Of a DNA stretch of 64,000 bases, positions 44,866 through 53,461 are shown piece by piece (the stretch's first letter is position 1; each line of letters opens with the position of its first letter). Made by a program: the position numbers and the translations under genes. The notes below the pieces were generated by a model. It did no database searches. It worked only from the letters and a program-made list of their open reading frames with translations, and was not told where the DNA came from. Source of the DNA: Schaalia odontolytica (lineage in GTDB: Bacteria > Actinomycetota > Actinomycetes > Actinomycetales > Actinomycetaceae); assembly GCF_031191545.1 (NCBI RefSeq), contig NZ_CP133472.1:682001-746000 (forward strand), in the 5' to 3' direction.

Positions 44866-45924
44866 CTACCGGCCTCCCACCGTGAGGTGCTCGGCCATTC
44901 CTTCCAGCCGCATGCCCCAACGGGACACGAGGTCACCGTCGACCGGGGTTCGGTCGATGAGCTCCTGGTCGGGTTCGAGGCGTCCCACGGGCAGGCGGCC
45001 ACGGTCGGGAACGAGGGGCGCGGTCACGTCTCCCACCAGCAACGAGGCCGTGGCCAGTCCGGCCGCACGGGGCACACCGGGCACGGCAGCGGCCGCGGCG
45101 ACCCCCACGGACAGGCCGACGGAGGTTTCGAGAGCGGAGGAGACGACGACGCCGAGCCCGCTCTTGCGCGCCACGCGTAGGGCAGCGCGCACGCCTCCGA
45201 GGGGTGCGACCTTGATGATGACGACGTCAGCGGCTTCCTTGCGGGCAACCTCAAGGGGATCTTCGGCGCGTCGGATCGACTCGTCGGCGGCGATAGGAAC
45301 GTCCACCGATCGGCGCACCTGCGCCAGCTCGTCGACCGTCAAGCAGGGCTGCTCCACGTATTCGATGGGGACCACACCGGCGGCGGATGCCATTGCGGGA
45401 ATCGCGACTCGGGCCTCATCGACCTCCCACGCGCCGTTGGCGTCGAGGCGAATCAGGGCCTGTCCTCCGACCGTCTCACGCAGGGCGTCGGCGACGGCGG
45501 CGACGCGCGCGCAGTCACGGCTCAGGCTCACGCCTGGTTCGGCGACCTTGATCTTCGCGGTGGCGCATCCGCCCGACGCCTTGACGCGCTCGTAGGCCTC
45601 TTCAGGAGAGATCACGGGGACGGTCACGTTGACGGGCACAAACTTGCGGCGCGGCACCGGCGGCAAACGTCGAGCGGATTCGAGGGCTGCGGCAAGCCAG
45701 CGCGAGGACTCCACATCGCCATAGTTCCAGAATGGCGCTGCCTCGCCCCAGCCGGCATGTCCGTGTAGGAGAAGCCCCTCGCGGCGAGTCACACCACGAA
45801 AGCGCGTCGTCATCGCCACCTTGTACACGAGGATGTCATCGACGCCTTCGAGGGCGTGACGCGTTTGACGACTGAGCGTGCGCATCGGAACGCGCATGAG
45901 TGTCGGCTGCTGCCCTGCGTTCAC
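44866..45924 (-). CDS. menC: o-Succinylbenzoate synthase (MenC)
   Basis: A 352-residue enolase-superfamily enzyme that dehydrates SHCHC to OSB. Catalytic Lys in the TAKIKVAE segment; metal ligands Asp in IRLDANGAWEVDEA, Glu in IEYVEQPC and Asp in VPIAADESI; the second catalytic Lys in DVVIIKVAPLGG. These are the standard MenC residues. GTG 45924 with AAGGAGGG upstream is the start. A good promoter lies at 45977-45949. First gene of the menC-menD operon. Confidence 0.93.
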   Translation of the reverse strand: MNAGQQPTLMRVPMRTLSRQTRHALEGVDDILVYKVAMTTRFRGVTRREGLLLHGHAGWGEAAPFWNYGDVESSRWLAAALESARRLPPVPRRKFVPVNVTVPVISPEEAYERVKASGGCATAKIKVAEPGVSLSRDCARVAAVADALRETVGGQALIRLDANGAWEVDEARVAIPAMASAAGVVPIEYVEQPCLTVDELAQVRRSVDVPIAADESIRRAEDPLEVARKEAADVVIIKVAPLGGVRAALRVARKSGLGVVVSSALETSVGLSVGVAAAAAVPGVPRAAGLATASLLVGDVTAPLVPDRGRLPVGRLEPDQELIDRTPVDGDLVSRWGMRLEGMAEHLTVGGR

Positions 45925-45948
45925 AATCCCTCCTTACTTATCGGTAAC

Positions 45949-45977
45949 ATTATCGCGCAACCTTACGCCCTCGACAA
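45949..45977 (-). promoter_or_regulatory. Predicted promoter of menC-menD
   Basis: Minus strand TTGTCG (45977-45972), 17-bp spacer, GATAAT (45954-45949): four and five of six consensus matches. Transcription would start near 45942, about 18 nt before GTG 45924, leaving room for the AAGGAGGG ribosome-binding site. Confidence 0.55.
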
Positions 45978-46256
45978 ATTCAACACGCATCCACCTGTAA
46001 CCAATTGTGCAGTAAGCGGCGCACAGTGACAGCCTGTGAGAGACTTGAGAACACCTGGAAAGCAGGACCGTTTCGCACGCCACACAATGAGCCATCTAGC
46101 CACGATGACGGATGGCGAGCGAAGAGCATCCTTCCTTCCACTCGGTTAGCTTGTGCGCTCCTGGTCATCGCTCGTGCCGTCCGGCTCCGGCACCATCGCG
46201 CCACAAACGCCCAGAGCGCCGATCAGACCCCCGCAGCCTGCCCCTGCCTCGTCGAT
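45978..46256. other. Intergenic region between menC and menB
   Basis: The divergent 345-bp gap (45925-46269) holds the menC promoter at one end and the menB -10 at the other. Between them I see no gene; short frames on both strands lack start signals. GCCCCTGCCTCGTCGAT (46240-46256), one mismatch from a word repeated elsewhere in the window, directly abuts the menB -10. Confidence 0.5.
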
Positions 46257-46262
46257 TAGAAT
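46257..46262 (+). promoter_or_regulatory. -10 element (TAGAAT) of leaderless menB transcript
   Basis: TAGAAT ends 7 nt before ATG 46270; five of six match the consensus. The intervening bases CCGAGGC are too close to act as a normal Shine-Dalgarno, so the transcript probably starts at the ATG. Confidence 0.5.
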
Positions 46263-46269
46263 CCGAGGC

Positions 46270-47250
46270 ATGAGCGCTCTTCCCTTCGTTTCCGACACCT
46301 TCGATCCGACCCGCTGGCGTGAGATCGAGGGCTTTGACTTCGCCGACATCACCTACCACCGCGGCATCTCGCGCGGCCCTGAGGCGGACGGCCGCCCCGA
46401 GGGTGCCGACATGCCGGTCGTGCGCATCGCCTTCGATCGCCCCGACATCCGCAACGCCTTCCGCCCCGGAACGGTCGACGAGCTGTATCGCGCGCTCGAC
46501 CACGCACGCCAGACCTCCTGCGTCGCGGCCGTCATCCTCACGGGAAACGGGCCGTCGGCGCGCGACGGTGGCTACTCGTTCTGTTCCGGGGGCGACCAGC
46601 GAGTCCGAGGCCGCGACGGATACCGCTACGAGGTCGAGGGCGCGGACCCCGAGGCGGCCACCGCCCAGCGCCGCGAGCAGATCGACCCCGCGAGGGCCGG
46701 TCGCCTGCACATCCTCGAGGTCCAGCGCCTCATCCGCACGATGCCGAAGGTCGTCATCGCGGCGGTTCCCGGGTGGGCCGCGGGAGGCGGACATTCCCTC
46801 AACGTGGTCGCAGACCTGTCGGTCGCGTCCATCGAGCACGCCGCCTTCATGCAGACGGATGCGAACGTGGGGTCTTTTGACGCCGGCTATGGCTCCGCGC
46901 TACTGGCCCGCCAAGCGGGCGACAAGCGGGCGCGCGAAATCTTCTTCCTCGCCGAGCGCTACGACGCGCAGGCCGCCGAGCGTTGGGGCGTCATCAACCG
47001 CGCAGTCCCCCACGCCCAGCTCGAAGAGACCGCCCTGGAGTGGGCAGCGACCATCGCGACAAAGTCCCCGCAGGCGATCCGCATGCTCAAGTTCGCCTTC
47101 AACCTGGCCGACGACGGCCTGGCTGGCCAGCAGGTCTTCGCGGGCGAGGCCACGCGCATGGCCTACATGACGGCCGAGGCACAGGAGGGGCGCGACGCTT
47201 TCCTCGAGCACCGCGCCCCCCGCTGGGAGGATTACCCCTACTACTACTGA
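46270..47250 (+). CDS. menB: 1,4-Dihydroxy-2-naphthoyl-CoA synthase (MenB)
   Basis: A 326-residue crotonase-family enzyme cyclising OSB-CoA to DHNA-CoA. Family-specific segments: YSFCSGGDQRVRG (oxyanion loop), AAVPGWAAGGGHSLNVVADL, FMQTDANVGSFDAGYGSALLAR and the MenB C-terminus FLEHRAPRWEDYPYYY, which reaches a neighbouring active site. It carries an N-terminal ~45-residue extension typical of actinobacterial MenB. Single gene with its own leaderless promoter, divergent from menC. Confidence 0.96.
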   Translation: MSALPFVSDTFDPTRWREIEGFDFADITYHRGISRGPEADGRPEGADMPVVRIAFDRPDIRNAFRPGTVDELYRALDHARQTSCVAAVILTGNGPSARDGGYSFCSGGDQRVRGRDGYRYEVEGADPEAATAQRREQIDPARAGRLHILEVQRLIRTMPKVVIAAVPGWAAGGGHSLNVVADLSVASIEHAAFMQTDANVGSFDAGYGSALLARQAGDKRAREIFFLAERYDAQAAERWGVINRAVPHAQLEETALEWAATIATKSPQAIRMLKFAFNLADDGLAGQQVFAGEATRMAYMTAEAQEGRDAFLEHRAPRWEDYPYYY

Positions 47251-47279
47251 GCGTCGCTTCACTTGGGAACACCTCACGG

Positions 47280-47314
47280 CCAAGGCCCGGGATCTCTGCG
47301 ATCCCGGGCCTTGG
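47280..47314. terminator. Bidirectional terminator between menB and alpha-glucosidase
   Basis: Perfect 14-bp stem CCAAGGCCCGGGAT / ATCCCGGGCCTTGG with a 7-nt loop, between convergent genes. Confidence 0.75.
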
Positions 47315-47320
47315 AGATTC

Positions 47321-49054
47321 TCAGGCGAGGTAAACCCGCGCCTCCCATCGCCCGAGGACCTCCGGGACACCCCGGTCATCCTCGGGAAGGTCGCGGTTGG
47401 CCAGGATGAGATCTCCACTCACCCCACGCCCCGCATCGCCGAGAACAGCGGGCTGCGAAGAAAGGTTGACGAGGACCGTTGCAACAGCCTCGTCGAGGAT
47501 ACGGCGATAGGCGAACACCGCGGGCGAGGGCGTAACGATGCGCTCGTAAGCGCCAGCCGCGATGACGGGCAGGCCGTGACGGATGTCCGCGAGCGCGCGA
47601 TAGTAGGAGTAGACCGAGGACGGATCGCCCACCTGGGCGGCGGCGTTGATCTCCTCGTAGTTCGGGGCGACGCCGATCCACGGGGTACCATCCGTGAACC
47701 CGGCATTCGGGCCGGCGTCCCACTGGACGGGGGTGCGCGCATTGTCGCGGCCGGTGAGTGCCAGGCCATCCAGGACGGACTCGGGGCTCTCCCCCGACTC
47801 CACGGCCTCTCGGTAGTAGCGCAGCGCCTCGACGTCGCGATAGTCGTCGATGCCGCGGAAGACGCTGTTCGTCATGCCGAGTTCCTCGCCCTGGTAGACG
47901 TAGGGGGTGCCGCGCAGCATGTGCAAGGCGGTGGCCAGGGCGGTCGCCGACTCGTAGCGGTAGGCCTCGTCGCCGAAGCGGCTGACGGCGCGCGGCTGGT
48001 CGTGATTGTCCAGGTAGAGGCTGTTCCAGCCGATCTCGCCTTGAGCCTCCTGCCAGGCGCTCAGGCAGTCGGCGAGCTCGCCGGGGCGCAGCGTGCGTGG
48101 GTGGAACTTGCCCGATTCGAGGCCGAGGTCGACGTGGTCGAAGTGGAACACCATGTCGAGCTCTGCGCGGGCCGGGTCCGTGAAGAGCAGGACGTTGTCG
48201 CGGCGCACGCCGGGACACTCTCCGACCGTCATGGTGGCGCTGCGCCCTTCGAAGACCTCGCGGCGCATCTCGGCGAGATACTCGTGCAGGCGGGGCCCTT
48301 CCGAGAAGTGCGGGAAGCCCTCTCCCCAGGAGCGCCCGGGATAGACGATGCCGTCGGGCAGTGAGGGGTCCTTCGAGATCAGGTTGATGACATCCATACG
48401 GAAGCCGTCGACCCCGCGGTCGAGCCACCAGTTCATCATCTCGTAGACGGCGTGGCGCACCTGCGGGTTATCCCAGTTCAGGTCGGGCTGCTTGCGATGG
48501 AAGAGGTGCAGGTAGTACTGGCCTGTGGCCTCGTCCCAGGCCCAAGCCGAGCCGGAGAAGAACGAACCCCAGTTGTTGGGTTCGGCGCCAATCTCGCCGC
48601 CGACGTACCCGGGTCTGGGATCGCGCCAGATGTACCAGTCGCGCTTGGGGTTGTCCCTGGACGAACGGGACTCGACGAACCAGGGGTGCTCGTCGGAGGA
48701 ATGGTTGACGACCAAATCCATGACGAGGCGCATGCCGCGATCGTGGACCCCTTCCAGCAGGCGATCGAAGTCCTCGAGCGTGCCGAACATGGGGTCGATG
48801 TCGTAGTAGTCGGCGATATCGTATCCGTTGTCCGCCTGCGGGGAGGCGTAGATCGGCGACAGCCACAGGACGTCGATGCCGAGGCCCTTGAGGTAGTCGA
48901 GTTTCGAACGAATACCCTCAAGGTCGCCGAGACCATCCCCGTTGGAGTCCTTGAAGGAGCGGGGGTAGATCTGGTAGACGACCGCACCCTTCCACCACTC
49001 GTCGGGGCTAAGCCCGCTGTCTGCGGGAGCGAGGGCATCGTTACGGAAGAACAT
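47321..49054 (-). CDS. GH13 alpha-glucosidase (oligo-1,6-glucosidase type)
   Basis: A 577-residue cytoplasmic glycoside hydrolase of family 13 subfamily 31 type. Region I: LVMDLVVNHSSDEHPWF; region II: GVDGFRMDVINLI with the nucleophile Asp; region III: TVGECPG with the acid/base Glu; region IV: YLDNHDQPRAVSRFGD. QPDLNWDNP is the extra conserved segment of this subfamily. Val after the nucleophile (MDV) favours alpha-1,6 bonds (isomaltose, panose, branched dextrins) over maltose. No signal peptide and no sugar transporter beside it, so it acts on oligosaccharides imported elsewhere. Confidence 0.9.
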   Translation of the reverse strand: MFFRNDALAPADSGLSPDEWWKGAVVYQIYPRSFKDSNGDGLGDLEGIRSKLDYLKGLGIDVLWLSPIYASPQADNGYDIADYYDIDPMFGTLEDFDRLLEGVHDRGMRLVMDLVVNHSSDEHPWFVESRSSRDNPKRDWYIWRDPRPGYVGGEIGAEPNNWGSFFSGSAWAWDEATGQYYLHLFHRKQPDLNWDNPQVRHAVYEMMNWWLDRGVDGFRMDVINLISKDPSLPDGIVYPGRSWGEGFPHFSEGPRLHEYLAEMRREVFEGRSATMTVGECPGVRRDNVLLFTDPARAELDMVFHFDHVDLGLESGKFHPRTLRPGELADCLSAWQEAQGEIGWNSLYLDNHDQPRAVSRFGDEAYRYESATALATALHMLRGTPYVYQGEELGMTNSVFRGIDDYRDVEALRYYREAVESGESPESVLDGLALTGRDNARTPVQWDAGPNAGFTDGTPWIGVAPNYEEINAAAQVGDPSSVYSYYRALADIRHGLPVIAAGAYERIVTPSPAVFAYRRILDEAVATVLVNLSSQPAVLGDAGRGVSGDLILANRDLPEDDRGVPEVLGRWEARVYLA

Positions 49055-49289
49055 GGAGAACCTGCCATACGTCGAGTTCGGGCACGCTGGCCCGGGGCCG
49101 ATACGGGCAGACTACAGCGTCCGACACACCTGGGCACGAGGCATGTGCGGCGTGTGGGCTCGTGCCCTACACGCGCAGGCACCACCCCTCCCTGCGGGAC
49201 CCGGCCTGGGCCATCGAATGCGCGCGTTTACACGCTCATACAATCGCGGGCAGCCCCGCCTACACACGCAACACCACGGTGAGGAAAAA
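49055..49289. other. Intergenic region upstream of alpha-glucosidase
   Basis: The 302-bp gap (49055-49356) between the alpha-glucosidase start and the L,D-transpeptidase stop. Apart from the terminator at 49290-49320, I see no gene and no clear promoter or LacI-type operator; a TGTAGTCT stretch near 49112-49119 on the minus strand is the best -10 candidate. Confidence 0.4.
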
Positions 49290-49320
49290 GCGGGCCGGAA
49301 CCTGTGGGTTCCGGCCCGCC
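49290..49320 (-). terminator. Rho-independent terminator after the L,D-transpeptidase gene
   Basis: Minus-strand GCGGGCCGGAACC / GGTTCCGGCCCGC stem followed by TTTTTCC, the clearest U-tract terminator in the window. Confidence 0.85.
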
Positions 49321-49356
49321 CTCGATGCTCAGTGGTCATCGGCAGCGCACGACAGA

Positions 49357-50799
49357 TCAGTAATGCACGACCACCGTGTCGCCCATGTCGGTCCAGTCAT
49401 AGATGAACTTCGCTGCGTCGACGGGCATGTTCACGCAGCCGTGGGAGCCGCCGTAGCCGCTCCATCCGAAGGAGGAGCGCCAGGGGGCGCCGTGCATCGC
49501 GTAGGAGCCGGTGAAGTAGGTGACCCACGGGACGCCTTCGGTCTCGTACTTGGTTCCGTCGGCGTTCTCGCCGCGCATGGTCTGCACGTCGTACTTGAGG
49601 TACACGTGGAAGGTGCCGGTGACAGTCGGGGTGTCAGGTGCGCCGGGAACCATGTAGTAGGGGCCGCCGGCGACCTTGCCGCCAACGTAGGCGGTCACGG
49701 AGTTGTCGGCGAGACTAATGTCGACCCACTTCTCGCCTTCGGCTGCCTGGTAGACCAGGTTTTCGGTGCCTTCGGCGACCTGCTTGGTCTCGGAGCCGGG
49801 CTCGACATCGTCGTAGTGGAACAGGCCCTCGTAGGGGGTGCCAGCGGTCATGGCGGCGATGATGTCCTTGGTGACCTGCTCGGTGTTGTTGGTCTTGAGG
49901 CCCTTCTTACCCTCGCGGGCGACGGTCAGAACGTTGCCGGAGGAGTCGACGTTGTCGACGCGGTTCTGCGGCTTGACGTCGGTGGTGGCGGCCAGCGCGT
50001 TCACCCAGTCGGCGACCTTGACGGTGCTGATCGAGGGAGTGTCCAGGCTGCCGTCATCCTTGGTGAGGAATTCAACCCACTGGACCTTGTCGGAGCGCTC
50101 GGCGCTGAAGGTGTCGATACCGTCGGAGATCTCGATGTTCGTCTCGAGGAGGGCGTTGGCCTTCTCGGCGGCGGCCTGAGCGTTCTCAGTGGTGATGGAG
50201 GGCTCCATCTGGCGCACGCTCACGTCCTGGGTGACGGAGGTGAGGGTGGCACCCGCCTGCTTCACGGCGGCGGCCACGTCCTCAGCGGACACGCCGTTGC
50301 CCATCTGAGCGGGGGTGACGGTGAAGGATTGGCCATCTTGAGCGACGATGACCGAGGCGTCCTTCATTTCCGAGGTGAGGGTCGAGTTCGCACTCGCCGC
50401 GAGCTTCTTGATCGACTCTTCGCTGACGGTGACGACGGGCTCGATGTCGCGCTCGGAGAACAGGGCGCTGACGAAGGCGGGGAAGGACGTGGAGCCCTTC
50501 ATAGCGGCGTCGGCGGTTTCGTCGGCGTCGACCGAAATACCCGCTTCGTTGAGCGAGGCCTCGGTGGTCTTGCCTTCGACGGTCAGGGTCACGTTGGTGG
50601 CGTCGGCGCGCTGGTTCACGGCGGAGACGACCTGGTCGCGGGTCATGCCCGCCACGGAGGTCCCAGCGACGCTGGTGCCGGGCAGGGCGCGTCCGGAGTA
50701 GTTGGCGGCGTAGACGACGCCGGCGCACACGACGAGGAGGACGAGGGCGCTCACAACGCCGATCGCCCACTTGGTTCTCAGGGATAGTACTTTGAGCAT
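49357..50799 (-). CDS. L,D-transpeptidase (YkuD domain) with peptidoglycan-binding-type repeats
   Basis: A 480-residue cell-wall enzyme that makes 3-3 cross-links or anchors proteins to peptidoglycan. One N-terminal TM/signal anchor (about 10-33, IGVVSALVLLVVCAGVVYAA). Residues about 40-340 hold repeats of the PG_binding_4 type (VAGMTRDQVVSAVNQRAD; TPAQMGNGVSAEDVAAAV). The catalytic YkuD domain (about 360-480) ends with YAMHGAPW and the active-site SHGCVNMPVDAAKFIYDW (catalytic His and Cys). ATG 50799 is taken as start; GTG 50805 in frame is an alternative. Confidence 0.92.
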   Translation of the reverse strand: MLKVLSLRTKWAIGVVSALVLLVVCAGVVYAANYSGRALPGTSVAGTSVAGMTRDQVVSAVNQRADATNVTLTVEGKTTEASLNEAGISVDADETADAAMKGSTSFPAFVSALFSERDIEPVVTVSEESIKKLAASANSTLTSEMKDASVIVAQDGQSFTVTPAQMGNGVSAEDVAAAVKQAGATLTSVTQDVSVRQMEPSITTENAQAAAEKANALLETNIEISDGIDTFSAERSDKVQWVEFLTKDDGSLDTPSISTVKVADWVNALAATTDVKPQNRVDNVDSSGNVLTVAREGKKGLKTNNTEQVTKDIIAAMTAGTPYEGLFHYDDVEPGSETKQVAEGTENLVYQAAEGEKWVDISLADNSVTAYVGGKVAGGPYYMVPGAPDTPTVTGTFHVYLKYDVQTMRGENADGTKYETEGVPWVTYFTGSYAMHGAPWRSSFGWSGYGGSHGCVNMPVDAAKFIYDWTDMGDTVVVHY

Positions 50800-51005
50800 C
50801 GTCACCTATCGTATAGCCTCGCGTGCAGTTGCGGGCACATAACGTTGAATTTTCAGCTGCGTTGTCTGCCACAGGGAAAGAGGCATTATTTCGCCGTTTC
50901 AACCGACAAACGTGATTATTGCCGCGAGGTCCCTCGCCACCTGCGGGAACACGAGCGCTTATCCTGGTTGTGTATGCGTTCGCTGTCGACTTTGGGAGGC
51001 TCATC

Positions 51006-52328
51006 ATGACTGCGCCACGACTTCTTGTTGTGCCCGGGGGCACCGCTATCGGCGCGGTCGCGCTGGCGAATGCGTCGATTCATAAGCTCGTGGAGCTCTA
51101 CGAGGAGCGTCAGGCGGACCCGAATCATCCGGCACCGCACACGGTCGTCATTCTGCGCACCCCCGAGGATGTGCCACCGGCGACACTGCGCGGCTCCGCG
51201 GTAGCCCCCGAGGAGGCTTTCCCGGAGGACCGTTACCCCGGCCTCGCCCAGCGCATCAACCACGACCCTCATTTCTTCGACGGCATCGACCTGGTCGTTC
51301 CGACGTCCGGATCGAGCGCGGGCACCCCCCGCCTCGTCGGCCTATCGATCGAGGCTCTCATGGCCTCGGCGAAAACAACCGAGCTGGCTCTGGAAGGCCC
51401 GGGCCGTTGGATCCTGGCCATGCCCGCACACCACATCGCGGGCGCGATGATCCTGCTGCGCGCGGCGGTCGCGGAGACGAACCCACAGATCGTCGACACG
51501 TCCGAGGGCTTCGACCCCCGCGCCCTCCTGCCCGCGATTCAGGGGGCCACGCAGGACGAGATGCCCGGCTACCTGTCGCTGGTGCCCACCCAGCTCGCCC
51601 AGTGCCTCGATGCGGGCGAGGAGGTCGTGGGCCCGATGCGTTCCCTGGCGGCAATCCTCGTGGGTGGGGCGGCGACGAGTCAGCACGTGCACGCCCGCGC
51701 GACCGAGGCGGGCCTGAAGGTGCGCCTCACCTACGGCATGACGGAGACGGCGGGGGGCTGCGTGTACGACGGCAGGCCGCTGCCGGGCACGTCGGTGCGC
51801 GCGGTGGATTGGGACGGACGGACGCGCCTGGCCATCCACGGCCCGACGCTCATGACCCGCTACCTGGACGCGGACAGCCCCTTCTTCGACGAGGGCGGCC
51901 ACCGTTGGCTGATCACCGGAGACCTGGGCATCATCCGCGCTTCCGGGAGGGTGGAGGTGCGCGGCCGCGCGGATGACGTGATCGTGTCGGGCGGCCTGTC
52001 GATCGCGCCGGGTCCTGTGCGTCGCGCGGTGCGCTTCTGTCAGGGCGTGTCGGATGCGTGGATTCTGGGCACCCCGGACGAGAAGTGGGGTCACGTGGTC
52101 ACCGCGTTGGTCGTTGCCGATCAGATGCCGTCGGATTCGTTGGAGATGGCGGAGCTTGGCTCGGCGATCCGCGAGCATGCGGCGGCGCACATCGGACGCG
52201 CGCAGGCTCCTCGCCGGATCGTGGCCGTAGATTCCCTCCCCTACCTGGGCTTCGACAAGATCGACCGCGCCGCCGCAGCACAGGCCGCAGCGCAGGCCTC
52301 GGGCACCGAACGGGAGTGGGTGCGCTAG
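51006..52328 (+). CDS. menE: o-Succinylbenzoate-CoA ligase (MenE)
   Basis: A 440-residue acyl-CoA synthetase of the ANL superfamily, activating OSB with ATP and CoA. It is short, as MenE usually is. AMP-binding motif: VVPTSGSSAGTPRLVGLS (P-loop), LTYGMTETAGG (A5), LITGDLGII and RGRADDVIVSGGLSIAPG (hinge), with the catalytic Lys in YLGFDKIDR near the C-terminus. ATG 51006 has GGGAGG upstream. The gene is followed after 43 nt by menA. Confidence 0.93.
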   Translation: MTAPRLLVVPGGTAIGAVALANASIHKLVELYEERQADPNHPAPHTVVILRTPEDVPPATLRGSAVAPEEAFPEDRYPGLAQRINHDPHFFDGIDLVVPTSGSSAGTPRLVGLSIEALMASAKTTELALEGPGRWILAMPAHHIAGAMILLRAAVAETNPQIVDTSEGFDPRALLPAIQGATQDEMPGYLSLVPTQLAQCLDAGEEVVGPMRSLAAILVGGAATSQHVHARATEAGLKVRLTYGMTETAGGCVYDGRPLPGTSVRAVDWDGRTRLAIHGPTLMTRYLDADSPFFDEGGHRWLITGDLGIIRASGRVEVRGRADDVIVSGGLSIAPGPVRRAVRFCQGVSDAWILGTPDEKWGHVVTALVVADQMPSDSLEMAELGSAIREHAAAHIGRAQAPRRIVAVDSLPYLGFDKIDRAAAAQAAAQASGTEREWVR

Positions 52329-52358
52329 CCCGCTGCCCGGGTCAGCGCCCGCTCCAAC

Positions 52359-52364
52359 TACACT
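52359..52364 (+). promoter_or_regulatory. -10 element (TACACT) of leaderless menA transcript
   Basis: TACACT ends 7 nt before ATG 52372. This favours ATG 52372 over GTG 52366 as the menA start. Confidence 0.45.
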
Positions 52365-52371
52365 GGTGGGC

Positions 52372-53265
52372 ATGGCTTCCGTTTCTGACTGGATTGAAGG
52401 CGCTCGCCTACGCACCCTCCCTGCCGCCGCCGCGCCCGTGATCGTGGGGTCGGCGGCCGCGCACCACCTGGGGGGTTTCGACGCCGTGCGCGCGTCGTTG
52501 GCGCTCGTGGTGGCGCTGGCCTTGCAGGTGGGGGTCAATTACGCGAACGATTATTCGGACGGCATTCGCGGCACGGACGACAACCGCAAGGGGCCTGCTC
52601 GCTTGACGGGGGGCGGCCTCGCCAAGCCGAAGACGGTGCTAGCTGCCGCGCTCGGCTCGTTTGGGGTGGCCGGCGTCGCCGGCCTCGCGCTGGTCGCGAT
52701 TTCGGGCACCTGGTGGCTGATCGCAGCGGGCGCTGCGGCGGTCGTGGCCGCGTGGTTCTACACGGGCGGCAAGCACCCCTACGCCTACATGGGTATCGGC
52801 CTGTCGGAGCTGATGGTGTTCGTGTTCTTTGGCCTGCTGGCGTGCGTGGGCACGACCTGGACTCAGGTTCAATCAGCTCCGTGGTGGCTGTGGATGAGCG
52901 CCTCGGCGCTGGGTCTGCTGTCGGTGGCGCTGCTGATGGCCAATAACATTCGCGACATTCCGACAGACCGCGAGTCGGGCAAGATGACTGCGGCCGTTCG
53001 CCTGGGCGACCGTCCGTCACGCTGGGTGTTCGCGGCCTGCGCGTGGCTTCCTGTCGCGATGATCGTCACTCTCGGTGCCGCGGTCGCTTTGCACCCGCTG
53101 GCGACGTGTGCGCTGGGCGTTGGCGCGGCCGCCTGGGCGATGGGTGTGAGCTTGCCGATCCTCACCGGCGCCTCGGGTCGCGAGCTCATCACGGTCCTGC
53201 GCAACACCGGTTTCTTCGCGCTGTCGTGGAGTATTCTCGCGGCCGTCGCCCTGGTGCTTTCCTAG
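52372..53265 (+). CDS. menA: 1,4-Dihydroxy-2-naphthoate polyprenyltransferase (MenA)
   Basis: A 297-residue UbiA-family integral membrane prenyltransferase joining DHNA to a polyprenyl diphosphate. First Asp-rich motif NYANDYSDGIRGTDDNRKGP and second NNIRDIPTDRESGKMTAAVRLG are both intact, and about nine TM helices are visible. It uses the product of the polyprenyl synthase gene at 16.5 kb. Directly downstream of menE; may be co-transcribed and also have its own leaderless promoter. Confidence 0.94.
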   Translation: MASVSDWIEGARLRTLPAAAAPVIVGSAAAHHLGGFDAVRASLALVVALALQVGVNYANDYSDGIRGTDDNRKGPARLTGGGLAKPKTVLAAALGSFGVAGVAGLALVAISGTWWLIAAGAAAVVAAWFYTGGKHPYAYMGIGLSELMVFVFFGLLACVGTTWTQVQSAPWWLWMSASALGLLSVALLMANNIRDIPTDRESGKMTAAVRLGDRPSRWVFAACAWLPVAMIVTLGAAVALHPLATCALGVGAAAWAMGVSLPILTGASGRELITVLRNTGFFALSWSILAAVALVLS

Positions 53266-53383
53266 TTCTTGGTCAACGAGGCCGGGGCGCCTCACGCTCG
53301 CAATAACCCGTCGGGCGATGAAAACAACCATCTGTCAGGTAGGCTGACCTGCAGCACTACTCACCGTTCAAGCGGAGGCCACG

Positions 53384-53461
53384 ATGAGCAATGATTCCTG
53401 CACGCCGGGCCCGCACGCCCCGATGGGCGCGGGTGCCCTGGATCCGGTGATGAAGCCGTGA
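53384..53461 (+). CDS. 25-codon ORF overlapping the DUF1023 gene (leader or remnant)
   Basis: Encodes 25 residues starting MSNDSCTPGPHAPMG and ending LDPVMKP. GGAGG stands 6 nt before ATG 53384, a better ribosome-binding site than the following GTG has. Its TGA (53459-53461) overlaps the GTG start of the hydrolase gene as GTGA. It could be a translational-coupling leader, the stump of a deleted upstream partner such as a WXG100 protein, or a chance frame. Function unknown. Confidence 0.4.
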   Translation: MSNDSCTPGPHAPMGAGALDPVMKP

